Source of the DNA: Bacteroidia bacterium
GTDB lineage: Bacteria > Bacteroidota > Bacteroidia > NS11-12g > UBA955
Direction: 5' to 3'
DNA length: 14,460 nucleotides
Assembly (NCBI GenBank): GCA_023258655.1
Contig: JALQWO010000009.1
Span: 1-14,460 of the forward strand
In this document: positions 1 to 7,406 of the stretch, one piece after another
How the letters are laid out: the number at the start of each line of letters is the position of its first letter
Numbering within the stretch: the first letter of the stretch is position 1
The notes under the pieces: generated by a model
Databases searched by the model: none
What the model saw: only the letters and a program-made list of their open reading frames with translations
Told to the model about the DNA's origin: nothing
Translations under genes and position numbers: made by a program

Positions 1-622
1 TGGAAGGGAGCATCCAATAGCCTGCCTTCTGATAGTCATCGTGTAGCATCCATGCGATTGACCAAAAATGGGGAAATTGCCAAAAAAACTGCACCAAAAA
101 CAACATCATCCCAGGTTCATCAATTCTTCCAACCACGGCAGTATATCCAATCAATGGAGGCAATGCGCCGGGAATCGCCCCAATCATCACAGCGATGTTA
201 CTGGTTTGCTTCATTGGAGTATATACAAACACGTACAGCGCCAACGACAAACCTGATAAAAATACGGCCACAAATGGGACAGTAACGGCCAACAACACAA
301 TACCCACTATCCCGGTTACCCAACAAAAAATGATGGCTTGCGAGAGGGATATACGCTCTTCTACGATTGGTCGGGCACTGGTGCGTGCCATCTTGCCATC
401 ATTCTCTTTTTCGATGATCTGATTGAGTCCATTTGAAGCAAAAACAACCAACATACCTCCGAGCAACACACCCAAGAAAACGGTCCAATCAAACAATTCA
501 GTCCAAGGACCGTCAGCATTCAATTTGCAACCCAACAAATAGCCAAAAACAGACGTTGCAGCCACACTGCTGGTGAGACGAAATTTGATCAATTGACCGA
601 AAGCTTTGAGGGTAGGATTCAT
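1..622 (-). CDS. ctaB: Protoheme IX farnesyltransferase (heme O synthase), 3' end outside window
   Basis: This is a UbiA-family membrane prenyltransferase that adds a farnesyl group to heme B to make heme O, the first step to heme A. Only the first 207 codons are present; the C-terminus lies beyond the left edge. The first polyprenyl-diphosphate/Mg motif is at residues 67-84 (N67, E71, D75, then MARTSARP), with Glu at the middle acidic position where many homologues have Asp. The block YTPMKQTSN is at 134-142 and the CtaB signature WQFPHFW at 181-187, followed by DDYQKAG (195-201). Hydrophobic stretches near 17-31, 46-63, 96-118 and 119-134 fit membrane helices. The ATG at 622 overlaps the ctaA stop codon by four bases (ATGA), so the two are probably translationally coupled at the end of the coxB-coxA-ctaA-ctaB run. 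The family assignment is firm. Confidence 0.95.
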   Translation of the reverse strand, partial: MNPTLKAFGQLIKFRLTSSVAATSVFGYLLGCKLNADGPWTELFDWTVFLGVLLGGMLVVFASNGLNQIIEKENDGKMARTSARPIVEERISLSQAIIFCWVTGIVGIVLLAVTVPFVAVFLSGLSLALYVFVYTPMKQTSNIAVMIGAIPGALPPLIGYTAVVGRIDEPGMMLFLVQFFWQFPHFWSIAWMLHDDYQKAGYWMLPS

Positions 623-1704
623 GCGAATTGAGACTGTTTATCACTCGATGCCAAATACACTGCAAAGATATAGGTTATCAGGCCGCTGCCCACCACAACA
701 TGCGCTACTTGCGTCCAAGATGGCACCACAAACCAAATGTGTATCACTCCCAAAGCGATCTGACAAACACAAAGCAGCGCAACCACCATCAATGGGTGTT
801 TCAAAGGCAATGTTGCTTTGTTTGAATCATTGACTTGCTTGCGCATCAACCAAATCATCCACCCCAATACCACAAACGGCATATATCGATGCAGCGCAAA
901 CAAAGCGTCCATCGCAAAAACATTCAACATACCCCAACCCAAAAAACCCGTTGTATCGCCGTCCACAAATAGCTGATCGCCCAATCGCAAAGCATCTACC
1001 TGCTCGCGACTCCATGCACCGATAATTACCACAAAAAAGACCGACAACCAAAGCCAGAACCATTGTTTGGATGATAGCATCGTCAGCCCTTGAAATCGGA
1101 ATGGCACCGCTTTGTGAACAGAAACCATGTACGCAAACAAGCACAGAAAACTTAGCAAAAAATGCAGGGTAACTACCCCTGGCAACAAATTGGTAGCTAC
1201 AACCAAACTACCCAACCATCCATTCAGCAATAACAAAAACAATCCCACAAATCCCCATCCCTTCCCAGAGTCAATCCTACCCCGATACAACACCGCCATG
1301 CCAAAGTAGACCATCGCAAACAACCCACTCAAGACACCAAACAAACGATTGATATATTCAATCCAAGCCTTCACCGGATGAAACGCTTCGGGCTGCTGTA
1401 TACTCTCATCTGAACGTAACTTCTGCGCCGATGCATTCATGCCAAACGCCGTTAAAACCTTCGCAAACCGCTCTACCTTCTGCAATCGCTTCTCAAGAAA
1501 TATTTGCTGATAGTTTCCGGGCAACTTACACTCACACGTGGGTGGCGCCCACAGCCCGAAACACTTGGGCCAATCTGGACATCCCATCCCACTGCCGGTG
1601 GCCCTTACCAAACCCCCAAAAAAGAACAATAAAAAAACAGACGAACAGGTAAATAAACCCATTCGTCTGTATCGATTTAATATCTTGTCGTTGCTGAGAG
1701 GCAT
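619..1704 (-). CDS. ctaA: Heme A synthase (COX15/CtaA family)
   Basis: This 361-residue integral membrane protein oxidises the C8 methyl of heme O to the formyl group of heme A. The family signature GGLVRATGSGMGCPDWPKC is at 30-48, with cysteines 42 and 48 and a further C57/C59 in the first outer loop. E116 lies in IEYINR, the position of the essential Glu of the EXXHR motif. Here N119 replaces the usual first heme-ligand His; I recall this as common in Bacteroidota homologues, but this is from memory. Candidate His ligands are H181 (TLHFLLSF), H272 (ALHRYMPF) and H335 (QVAHVVVGS). About eight hydrophobic helices are visible. An insert of some 55 residues (about 58-110) separates helix 1 from the Glu motif. 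The ATG at 1704 overlaps the coxA stop by one base (TAATG), and its own stop overlaps the ctaB start. Confidence 0.94.
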   Translation of the reverse strand: MPLSNDKILNRYRRMGLFTCSSVFLLFFFGGLVRATGSGMGCPDWPKCFGLWAPPTCECKLPGNYQQIFLEKRLQKVERFAKVLTAFGMNASAQKLRSDESIQQPEAFHPVKAWIEYINRLFGVLSGLFAMVYFGMAVLYRGRIDSGKGWGFVGLFLLLLNGWLGSLVVATNLLPGVVTLHFLLSFLCLFAYMVSVHKAVPFRFQGLTMLSSKQWFWLWLSVFFVVIIGAWSREQVDALRLGDQLFVDGDTTGFLGWGMLNVFAMDALFALHRYMPFVVLGWMIWLMRKQVNDSNKATLPLKHPLMVVALLCVCQIALGVIHIWFVVPSWTQVAHVVVGSGLITYIFAVYLASSDKQSQFA

Positions 1705-3587
1705 TAACGGCTCAAACCGAAAACACGCTTGATGGCTGCGAAGAACACGCTATTTTCAACAGGTGCTTCCTCTTTGGCAACCTCTTTCTCCTCTACGTGC
1801 AATACTTCAGGTGCATTGGCATCCTCTTCGTTTTGTGGGAAGTAATCCAACTCACGATCAGGGCGGCTATACTCGTAAGGACCGCGGTATACTGTAGGCA
1901 ACTCATGAGGCCAGTTGCCATGCAAACGAACATCAATGGGTGAAGTCCACTCCAATGTGTTTGACTGCCATGGATTCTGCTCAGACTTCTTGCCGCGGAA
2001 AATACTCACAAAAAAGTTGTACAAGAACAACAACTGCGCAAATCCACCCACAATGGCGGAAACCGTAATCAGTTTGTTCACATCCATCCAAATACTGAAG
2101 TCTTCCATTAAGGTAAACTGATAATAACGACGTGGTACACCGGCCAATCCCATAAAGTGCATGGGGAAGAACACCAAATATGCCGTGATGAAAGTAATCC
2201 AAAAATGGAAGTATCCCAAAGTATTGTTCATCATGCGACCATACATGCGAGGGAACCAGTGGTAAATACCTGCGAACATACCGAAGATGGCAGCACTACC
2301 CATTACCAGGTGGAAGTGGGCTACAACGAAATAGGAATCGTGAAGTTGGATATCCAAGGCCGCATTACCCAAGTAAATACCTGTCAAACCACCAGAGATA
2401 AAGAAACTCACCAATCCGATAGAGAACAACATCGCTGGGGTAAAACGCAAGTTACCACGCCATAAAGTCGTCAAATAGTTAAAGGCCTTTACTGCAGAAG
2501 GTACCGCAATAATCAAGGTCAAAATCATGAACACAGATCCCAAGAAGGGATTCATACCGGTGATGAACATGTGGTGTCCCCAAACAATAAAGGACAAAAT
2601 GGAAATCCCCATCAAGGAGATAACCATCGCGGTGTATCCAAAGATGGGCTTACGGGCATTGGTAGATATTACCTCAGAAGTTATACCCAAAGCAGGCATC
2701 AAAATGATGTATACTTCAGGGTGACCCAAGAACCAGAACAAGTGTTGGTACAATACAGGACTACCCCCTACGTTTTCCAAAGCACCTACACCTTCCAAAA
2801 AGATATCGCTCAAATAGAATGACGTACCGAAACTACGGTCGAAAATCAAGAACAAAGCCGCACCTAACAACACGGGGAATGACAACAATCCCAATACAGC
2901 TGTGAAAAAGAATGCCCAAATAGTCAGTGGCATTCGGTTCATGCTCATACCTTTTGTTCGCTGGTTTAAAACGGTGGAGATATAATTAATGCCCCCTAGC
3001 AATGCTGACACAATGAATAAGGCGATGGCGACCAACCACAAGGTCATGCCCAATCCTGAACCTGGCATGGCCTTTTCCAACGCACTCAATGGAGGATAAA
3101 CTGTCCATCCACCTGAAGCTGGACCTGTTTCAACCCCAACCGATATCAACAAAACAACGCTCGATAAAAAGAAGAACCAGTAGCTCAACATGTTCAAGAA
3201 GGGCGATGCCATATCACGGGCGCCCAATTGCAAGGGAATCAACAAGTTACTGAAGGTTCCACTCAATCCGGCCGTCAATACGTAAAATACCATGATGGTA
3301 CCGTGTATCGTTACCAAGCCCATGTAGAAGTTGGGATCCAATTTGCCGTCAACGGCCCATTTACCCAACAACATCTCCAATAAACCGAATTGCTCATCAG
3401 GCCAAGCCAATTGCAAACGGAATAACAATGACATACCCATTCCGATGATACCCATAATAATTCCTGTGATCAAGAATTGCTTGGAGATCATCTTGTGATC
3501 CATCGAGAAAACGTACTTGCTGATGAACGATTCCTTGTGATGGTGATCGTGGGTGTGGTGATCGGCGTGTAATGCTGAAGTGCTCAT
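1704..3587 (-). CDS. coxA: Cytochrome c oxidase subunit I (aa3-type)
   Basis: This is the 627-residue catalytic subunit of the heme-copper oxidase in the inner membrane. It carries heme a and the heme a3-CuB site where O2 is reduced, coupled to proton pumping. Visible ligands are H95 for heme a (TIHGT), H289 and Y293 in GHPEVY (CuB and the cross-linked Tyr), H338/H339 in WGHHMF (CuB), H424 (heme a3) and H426 (heme a) in VVAHFH. D-channel residues N114, D125 and N132, the gating E291, and K-channel K367 are all present, so this is an A-type pumping oxidase. The N-terminus is His-rich (seven His within residues 8-17). The C-terminal 55 or so residues are acidic and outside the conserved core. 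It follows coxB by 23 nt, with an A-rich leader (a run of eight A) before the ATG instead of a Shine-Dalgarno site. ctaA follows with a one-base overlap. Confidence 0.98.
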   Translation of the reverse strand: MSTSALHADHHTHDHHHKESFISKYVFSMDHKMISKQFLITGIIMGIIGMGMSLLFRLQLAWPDEQFGLLEMLLGKWAVDGKLDPNFYMGLVTIHGTIMVFYVLTAGLSGTFSNLLIPLQLGARDMASPFLNMLSYWFFFLSSVVLLISVGVETGPASGGWTVYPPLSALEKAMPGSGLGMTLWLVAIALFIVSALLGGINYISTVLNQRTKGMSMNRMPLTIWAFFFTAVLGLLSFPVLLGAALFLIFDRSFGTSFYLSDIFLEGVGALENVGGSPVLYQHLFWFLGHPEVYIILMPALGITSEVISTNARKPIFGYTAMVISLMGISILSFIVWGHHMFITGMNPFLGSVFMILTLIIAVPSAVKAFNYLTTLWRGNLRFTPAMLFSIGLVSFFISGGLTGIYLGNAALDIQLHDSYFVVAHFHLVMGSAAIFGMFAGIYHWFPRMYGRMMNNTLGYFHFWITFITAYLVFFPMHFMGLAGVPRRYYQFTLMEDFSIWMDVNKLITVSAIVGGFAQLLFLYNFFVSIFRGKKSEQNPWQSNTLEWTSPIDVRLHGNWPHELPTVYRGPYEYSRPDRELDYFPQNEEDANAPEVLHVEEKEVAKEEAPVENSVFFAAIKRVFGLSR

Positions 3588-3610
3588 ATGAATATGATTC
3601 TTTTTTTTGA

Positions 3611-5071
3611 TTAATTGGCAGCAACGGCTGCGGGTGAAACGGCAGTTGAATCAGCACCGGCAGGAGCAGCCTCAACTGGAGGAGCTACCATTTTGGCCTG
3701 TGCAGCCAACCATGTATTGTACTCAGATTCAGAACCAACTACAGTAATTTTGATTTTCATGTTGTAGTGGGCAGCACCGCAAATCTTGTTGCAGTACAAA
3801 TAGTAATCAAAATTGGGATTGCCCTTGGTAGAACGCGCCTCCGCAGTTGTCTTGGTGGGTGTAAATGGGAACACGGTGCTCATACCGGGCACACAGTTCA
3901 TCTGTGCACGGAACTCCGGCATGTAAGCAGAGTGAATGACATCTCTCGCACGGAATCGGAACATATAGGGCTTGTTTTTGATCAAAACGATTTCGGTGGT
4001 TACGCGATCGTCGTTGGATTCTTTGTTGAAGATCTCAGGCTTGCTTCGGAATGATGCAATACGCTTCAAATTGGTCTCTTTGCGCTTGATTTCCTTCTTC
4101 AACTGACGGGCATATGCACCGCTTTCCGCATCCAAAACCTTTTCACGTAACGCTTTGTGCTCGGAAACATAGGTCTTACTCAATCCGGTAGATTCCATTT
4201 TATTCAACGCAGCGCGCCAAATTGCAGTAGAATCATCTGAAGCAGCCAATTTGGCTTCCAATTCAGCCACCTCAGCAGTCAACGCATCTTTCAATTTATC
4301 TGCCTCTCCGTCAACAGCCAATCCCAAAGGATTTGTACCTGAAATCAGTACGAAACTGCTTTCACCCAATTTTTTATCCTCACCGGCATAACGAGCCTTC
4401 CAACCAAACTGGTAGGCAAACACCTCTATTTCTTCTGCATTTTCATTGGGAGTCTGGGTGATTTTCGTCCAAACGTTGAATCCCCGCAACACCAAGAATG
4501 TCAATACAATGGCAGGAACGATTGTCCAAATAACTTCCAACTTGTTGTTGTGAAAGAAATAAGCCGCTTTGCGATCTTCACGGTAGTAGTATTTGAACAT
4601 GAAGAAAAACAGCAACACCTCGGTAACAATAAAAACAAAAAAGGTGAAGCCAAACGTCCACATGAACATTGAATCCAACGATTCGCCATGCTCAGAGGCA
4701 GCGTCCCACAACAACAAATGTTTGCCGTGAGCGTCAAGTTCCCAGAAAACGCCAATCAAACCCAAAATGAGTACCACCAACGCAATGATGCCATTCACCT
4801 TGTGCGCACTAACGATTTTTCTGCCAGTGATACGCTCAGCCAAACTTCCAATGTCGAAAGCGCGAGCAATCACCAAAACAATCAACAAAATCAGTACACA
4901 AATAAGAATGTTCACCCAATTCCAACCGCTGGGATCGAATTCCTGTGGGGGAGCAATCACATCTGTGGCCGCTTGTGCAAAAGACATTACTGTGGCCATG
5001 CTAGCCATCAACAATGATAACAACTTCTTAGTCAATAAGTTGAAAGTGTTTTTTGGTAAAGTAAGCTTCAT
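3611..5071 (-). CDS. coxB: Cytochrome c oxidase subunit II with a long charged insert
   Basis: This subunit takes electrons from cytochrome c through the binuclear CuA centre in the periplasmic cupredoxin domain. From the ATG at 5071 it is 486 residues; an in-frame TTG at 5098 would add nine residues but is less likely. A signal-like segment ends near residue 34 (SFAQA), followed by hydrophobic helices near 51-70, 93-111, 136-159 and 179-197. That is two more than the classic subunit II hairpin. The cupredoxin domain begins at VFAYQFGWKARYAG (217-230) and resumes near 357. CuA ligands are H380, C427, C431, H435 and M438. K429 stands where proteobacterial and mitochondrial enzymes have Glu between the cysteines. 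Residues about 255-350 are a charged, helix-prone insert. The last 25 residues are Ala/Pro-rich. It is the first gene of the oxidase operon, with a likely promoter at 5103-5134. Confidence 0.96.
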   Translation of the reverse strand: MKLTLPKNTFNLLTKKLLSLLMASMATVMSFAQAATDVIAPPQEFDPSGWNWVNILICVLILLIVLVIARAFDIGSLAERITGRKIVSAHKVNGIIALVVLILGLIGVFWELDAHGKHLLLWDAASEHGESLDSMFMWTFGFTFFVFIVTEVLLFFFMFKYYYREDRKAAYFFHNNKLEVIWTIVPAIVLTFLVLRGFNVWTKITQTPNENAEEIEVFAYQFGWKARYAGEDKKLGESSFVLISGTNPLGLAVDGEADKLKDALTAEVAELEAKLAASDDSTAIWRAALNKMESTGLSKTYVSEHKALREKVLDAESGAYARQLKKEIKRKETNLKRIASFRSKPEIFNKESNDDRVTTEIVLIKNKPYMFRFRARDVIHSAYMPEFRAQMNCVPGMSTVFPFTPTKTTAEARSTKGNPNFDYYLYCNKICGAAHYNMKIKITVVGSESEYNTWLAAQAKMVAPPVEAAPAGADSTAVSPAAVAAN

Positions 5072-5102
5072 TTCTTGAGCCTTTTTAGGGATTTTCAATG
5101 CG

Positions 5103-5134
5103 CGAATTTAGAGTTTTTACCAAGGTTTTACAAA
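5103..5134 (-). promoter_or_regulatory. Likely promoter of the coxB-coxA-ctaA-ctaB operon
   Basis: On the minus strand TTTG (5131-5134) is followed after exactly 20 nt by TAAATTCG (5103-5110). This matches the Bacteroidota TTTG-N19-21-TAnnTTTG pattern except for one C in place of T. Transcription would start near 5097, giving a leader of about 25 nt before the coxB ATG at 5071. It lies in a 175-nt gap after ksgA, the longest protein-gene gap on this strand. The rest of the gap shows no convincing hairpin. This is a pattern match only. Confidence 0.55.
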
Positions 5135-5246
5135 GGACAATCCATTAATTTCCCATCAAATCGTCATTTTCTACACAAGGTTCATAACCAACCTCCCGAC
5201 AAATTTGCCTTGCCGACATTTATTGCGAATCAATCCAAATAAGAAA

Positions 5247-6143
5247 TTAGGCGTTTTTTGTCCAACACTCGGCCAAATACAAGTAATCCTCCACGGTCAA
5301 TTGTTCGGCCCTTTTTGCAGCCCAACCCTCGGGCAATACAAAACTCTCCCTGGATGCGGTCAATGATTTTAATGCGTTCCCTAAGGTCTTTCTGCGCTGT
5401 GAAAATGCCGTTTTCACCACCAACTTCAACGCCCCGTAATCACAAGTCGGGAGCACGTTTTTGAGTCGGCAATCAATCACACCACTTTTTACTTTGGGAG
5501 GGGGATTGAATGACCCTTCATGCACTGTGAACTCATAACGACAGTCATAATAGGCCTGTAACAAAATGCTGGTGATTCCGTAATCTTTGTTTCCCTCTCC
5601 CGCCGCCAATCGCTCGGCCACTTCCTTTTGAAACATGCCGGCAAACTGACTCACTTTCACCCCGCATTCCAACAATTGAAACACAATCTGCGTACTGATA
5701 TTGTACGGATAATTTCCAATCAAAGCCATCTTCACATCAGACTTTACCCAAACCTCGTTGGTCGCCTGCAAAAAATCACCATGCCAAACTTGCAAACCTT
5801 GAGCCCAAACCTGCCTGCCCAAAAACTCCACCGATTCCCCATCAATCTCCAAACACAACAACCGCTCGCCAAACTTGGGATACAAATATTTGGTCATCAT
5901 CCCCATACCCGGCCCAATCTCCACCACATGTCCCACTGAGTCATCCACCAAATCAGCAATACGCTGTGCGATGCTTTCATCGGTCAAAAAATGCTGTCCC
6001 AAAGCCTTTTTGGCATGCACTTCCCCTTTGCCTCCCTTAACTGTAGCATCCTCAAACTTACTCGCCCATTTTCCGCCCCTCGGCGTATTCTGTACGTGTT
6101 TACCGGTTTTACCGCCTTTTTCTATGTGTTTGTCTCTTCTCAC
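5247..6143 (-). CDS. rsmA (ksgA): 16S rRNA (adenine1518-N6/adenine1519-N6) dimethyltransferase with basic N-terminal extension
   Basis: This SAM-dependent enzyme dimethylates two adjacent adenines in the helix 45 loop of 16S rRNA late in small-subunit assembly. Motifs: KKALGQHFL (45-53), the SAM loop EIGPGMG (75-81), the acidic LEID (98-101), GDF (122-124), catalytic NYPY (144-147), NPPPKVKSGV (213-222) and AFSQRRKTLGNAL (246-258). The GTG at 6143 overlaps the stop codon of the upstream HD gene as GTGA, which favours this start (298 aa). A TTG three codons earlier is possible. About 42 residues precede the family core and are rich in Lys, Gly and Arg. The core alone is near 255 residues, close to the usual length. 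An internal in-frame GTG at 6020, preceded by purine-rich GGGAGG, could give a product without the extension. Function is secure; the start is not. Confidence 0.95.
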   Translation of the reverse strand: MRRDKHIEKGGKTGKHVQNTPRGGKWASKFEDATVKGGKGEVHAKKALGQHFLTDESIAQRIADLVDDSVGHVVEIGPGMGMMTKYLYPKFGERLLCLEIDGESVEFLGRQVWAQGLQVWHGDFLQATNEVWVKSDVKMALIGNYPYNISTQIVFQLLECGVKVSQFAGMFQKEVAERLAAGEGNKDYGITSILLQAYYDCRYEFTVHEGSFNPPPKVKSGVIDCRLKNVLPTCDYGALKLVVKTAFSQRRKTLGNALKSLTASRESFVLPEGWAAKRAEQLTVEDYLYLAECWTKNA

Positions 6144-7369
6144 TGTTCCCAATACGTTATATAATGCTTGGTCACAGTATCTTTCAAACTCGCCAAATTG
6201 TAGTTATCACTGGCTTCAGCCACATCCACCAGACTTCCATCCTTTTTCATGATTCGGATGCCACCGCCATCACTCTTGTAAGCATCGTTCTTCAACACCC
6301 CCACATACACGAAATAATCCAAAACCTTTTCATCGCTCACCCCAAATACAGAGGCGGCCTGAGCGCGCATCAACTGCCTTAATCCTTCGGTAATCGGCTC
6401 CAATTGCACCTTGATTTTGGGCAATTGTCTGCGCAACAACCTACGACTCATCTCCTGAAGAATCCGGTCTTCGTGGAATTGCCATTCCTTGATGGCCGAC
6501 ATAATATCGATGTCATCCAATTGCACAAACAAATCCAAATCCTCATCCGTAAAATCCTCCGGCTTTACATCCTTGAACAAGAAATGCATCAATGGATGGT
6601 AACTCCCCAGGGCATGTCCTTCCTTGGCCATCTCCCTGGCACGTTGCAGAATGGCTACTAACAGGGCATCGGCCGCCAATACCGTTTTGTGCAAATAAAC
6701 CTGCCAGTACATCAAACGTCGAGCCACCAAAAACTTCTCTACACTGTAAATGCCCTTTTCCTCCACCACCAAATCGCCGTCCTTCACATTGAGCATATGT
6801 ATCAAACGCTCAACACCTACAATACCCTCACTCACGCCCGTATAAAAACTATCGCGCATCAAATAATCCAACCGATCCATATCCAACTGACCGGAAATCA
6901 GCTGATGCAAAAACGGCTTGGCCGCATATTCTCCTTTAAAAATGGCAATCGCCATATCCAAAGACCCGCCGAACTCCGCGTTCATGCGCTCCATCAACAT
7001 CAAGCTGATACGCTCATGATTCACCCCTTGGGCCAATGTATATTCCAACGTATGGCTGTAGGGACCATGTCCAATGTCATGCATCAAAATCCCCAAAATC
7101 ACACCTTCCGCCTCATCTTCACTAATCTCAACGCCTTTGCGTCTCAACGTTTCCACGGCTTTGATCATCAAATTCATCGCGCCCAAAGCATGATGAAAAC
7201 GGGTGTGGGTTGCCCCGGGATAAACCCACTCGCTCATACCCAGCTGCCTGATTCTGCGCAATCGCTGAAAATAAGGGTGCTGCACCACATCATACACCAA
7301 AGCACTGGGAATGGTGAGAAACCCATGAAGCGGGTCGTTGATGATTTTTGATTTATTGCCCGATGGCAT
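6140..7369 (-). CDS. HD-superfamily phosphohydrolase (COG1078, dNTPase-like)
   Basis: This is a 409-residue cytosolic HD-domain protein related to deoxynucleotide triphosphohydrolases such as dGTPase and SAMHD1. Members of the same subfamily hydrolyse dNTPs to deoxynucleoside and triphosphate, but the substrate here is unknown. The N-terminal DPLHGFLTIP block is at 12-21. Metal and active-site residues are H55, R57 and H59 (GATHTRFHH), the HD pair H97-D98 in MHDIGHGPYSH with H101 and H106, and D164/D168 in LDMDRLDYLMRD. The length is normal for the family. It starts 21 nt after the TPR gene stop, and its own stop overlaps the ksgA GTG by GTGA. A TAnnTTTG box (7374-7381) lies four bases before its ATG, so it may also be transcribed on its own, almost leaderless. 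The family is firm; the biochemical activity is inferred. Confidence 0.9.
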   Translation of the reverse strand: MPSGNKSKIINDPLHGFLTIPSALVYDVVQHPYFQRLRRIRQLGMSEWVYPGATHTRFHHALGAMNLMIKAVETLRRKGVEISEDEAEGVILGILMHDIGHGPYSHTLEYTLAQGVNHERISLMLMERMNAEFGGSLDMAIAIFKGEYAAKPFLHQLISGQLDMDRLDYLMRDSFYTGVSEGIVGVERLIHMLNVKDGDLVVEEKGIYSVEKFLVARRLMYWQVYLHKTVLAADALLVAILQRAREMAKEGHALGSYHPLMHFLFKDVKPEDFTDEDLDLFVQLDDIDIMSAIKEWQFHEDRILQEMSRRLLRRQLPKIKVQLEPITEGLRQLMRAQAASVFGVSDEKVLDYFVYVGVLKNDAYKSDGGGIRIMKKDGSLVDVAEASDNYNLASLKDTVTKHYITYWEQ

Positions 7370-7373
7370 GGCG

Positions 7374-7406
7374 CAAAGGTAATACGCAATTTACTGTTCC
7401 GACCAA
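7374..7406 (-). promoter_or_regulatory. Possible internal promoter before the HD-domain gene
   Basis: On the minus strand a perfect -7 box TACCTTTG occupies 7374-7381. A TTG (7404-7406) lies 22 nt upstream, slightly longer than the usual 19-21. The box ends four bases before the ATG at 7369, so transcription would begin at or next to the start codon. The -33 element falls inside the 3' end of the TPR gene. Pattern match only. Confidence 0.35.

Noticed and set aside
3537..3565. His-rich CoxA N-terminus as a special metal-binding tag
   Set aside because: I recall similar His-rich starts in other Bacteroidota CoxA proteins, so it is likely a lineage feature and not unusual here.
5072..5098. TTG start nine codons upstream for coxB
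   Set aside because: It would start at the predicted transcription start, and the ATG at 5071 precedes a normal export signal.
5180..5215. Possible terminator hairpin after ksgA (CAAATTTG and nearby repeats)
   Set aside because: The palindrome is short and AT-rich, the stem is interrupted, and no T-run follows on the minus strand.
6689..7351. A 220-codon plus-strand open frame
   Set aside because: It lies wholly antisense to the HD-domain gene, is rich in His/Gln from complementary codons, and has no recognisable motif.
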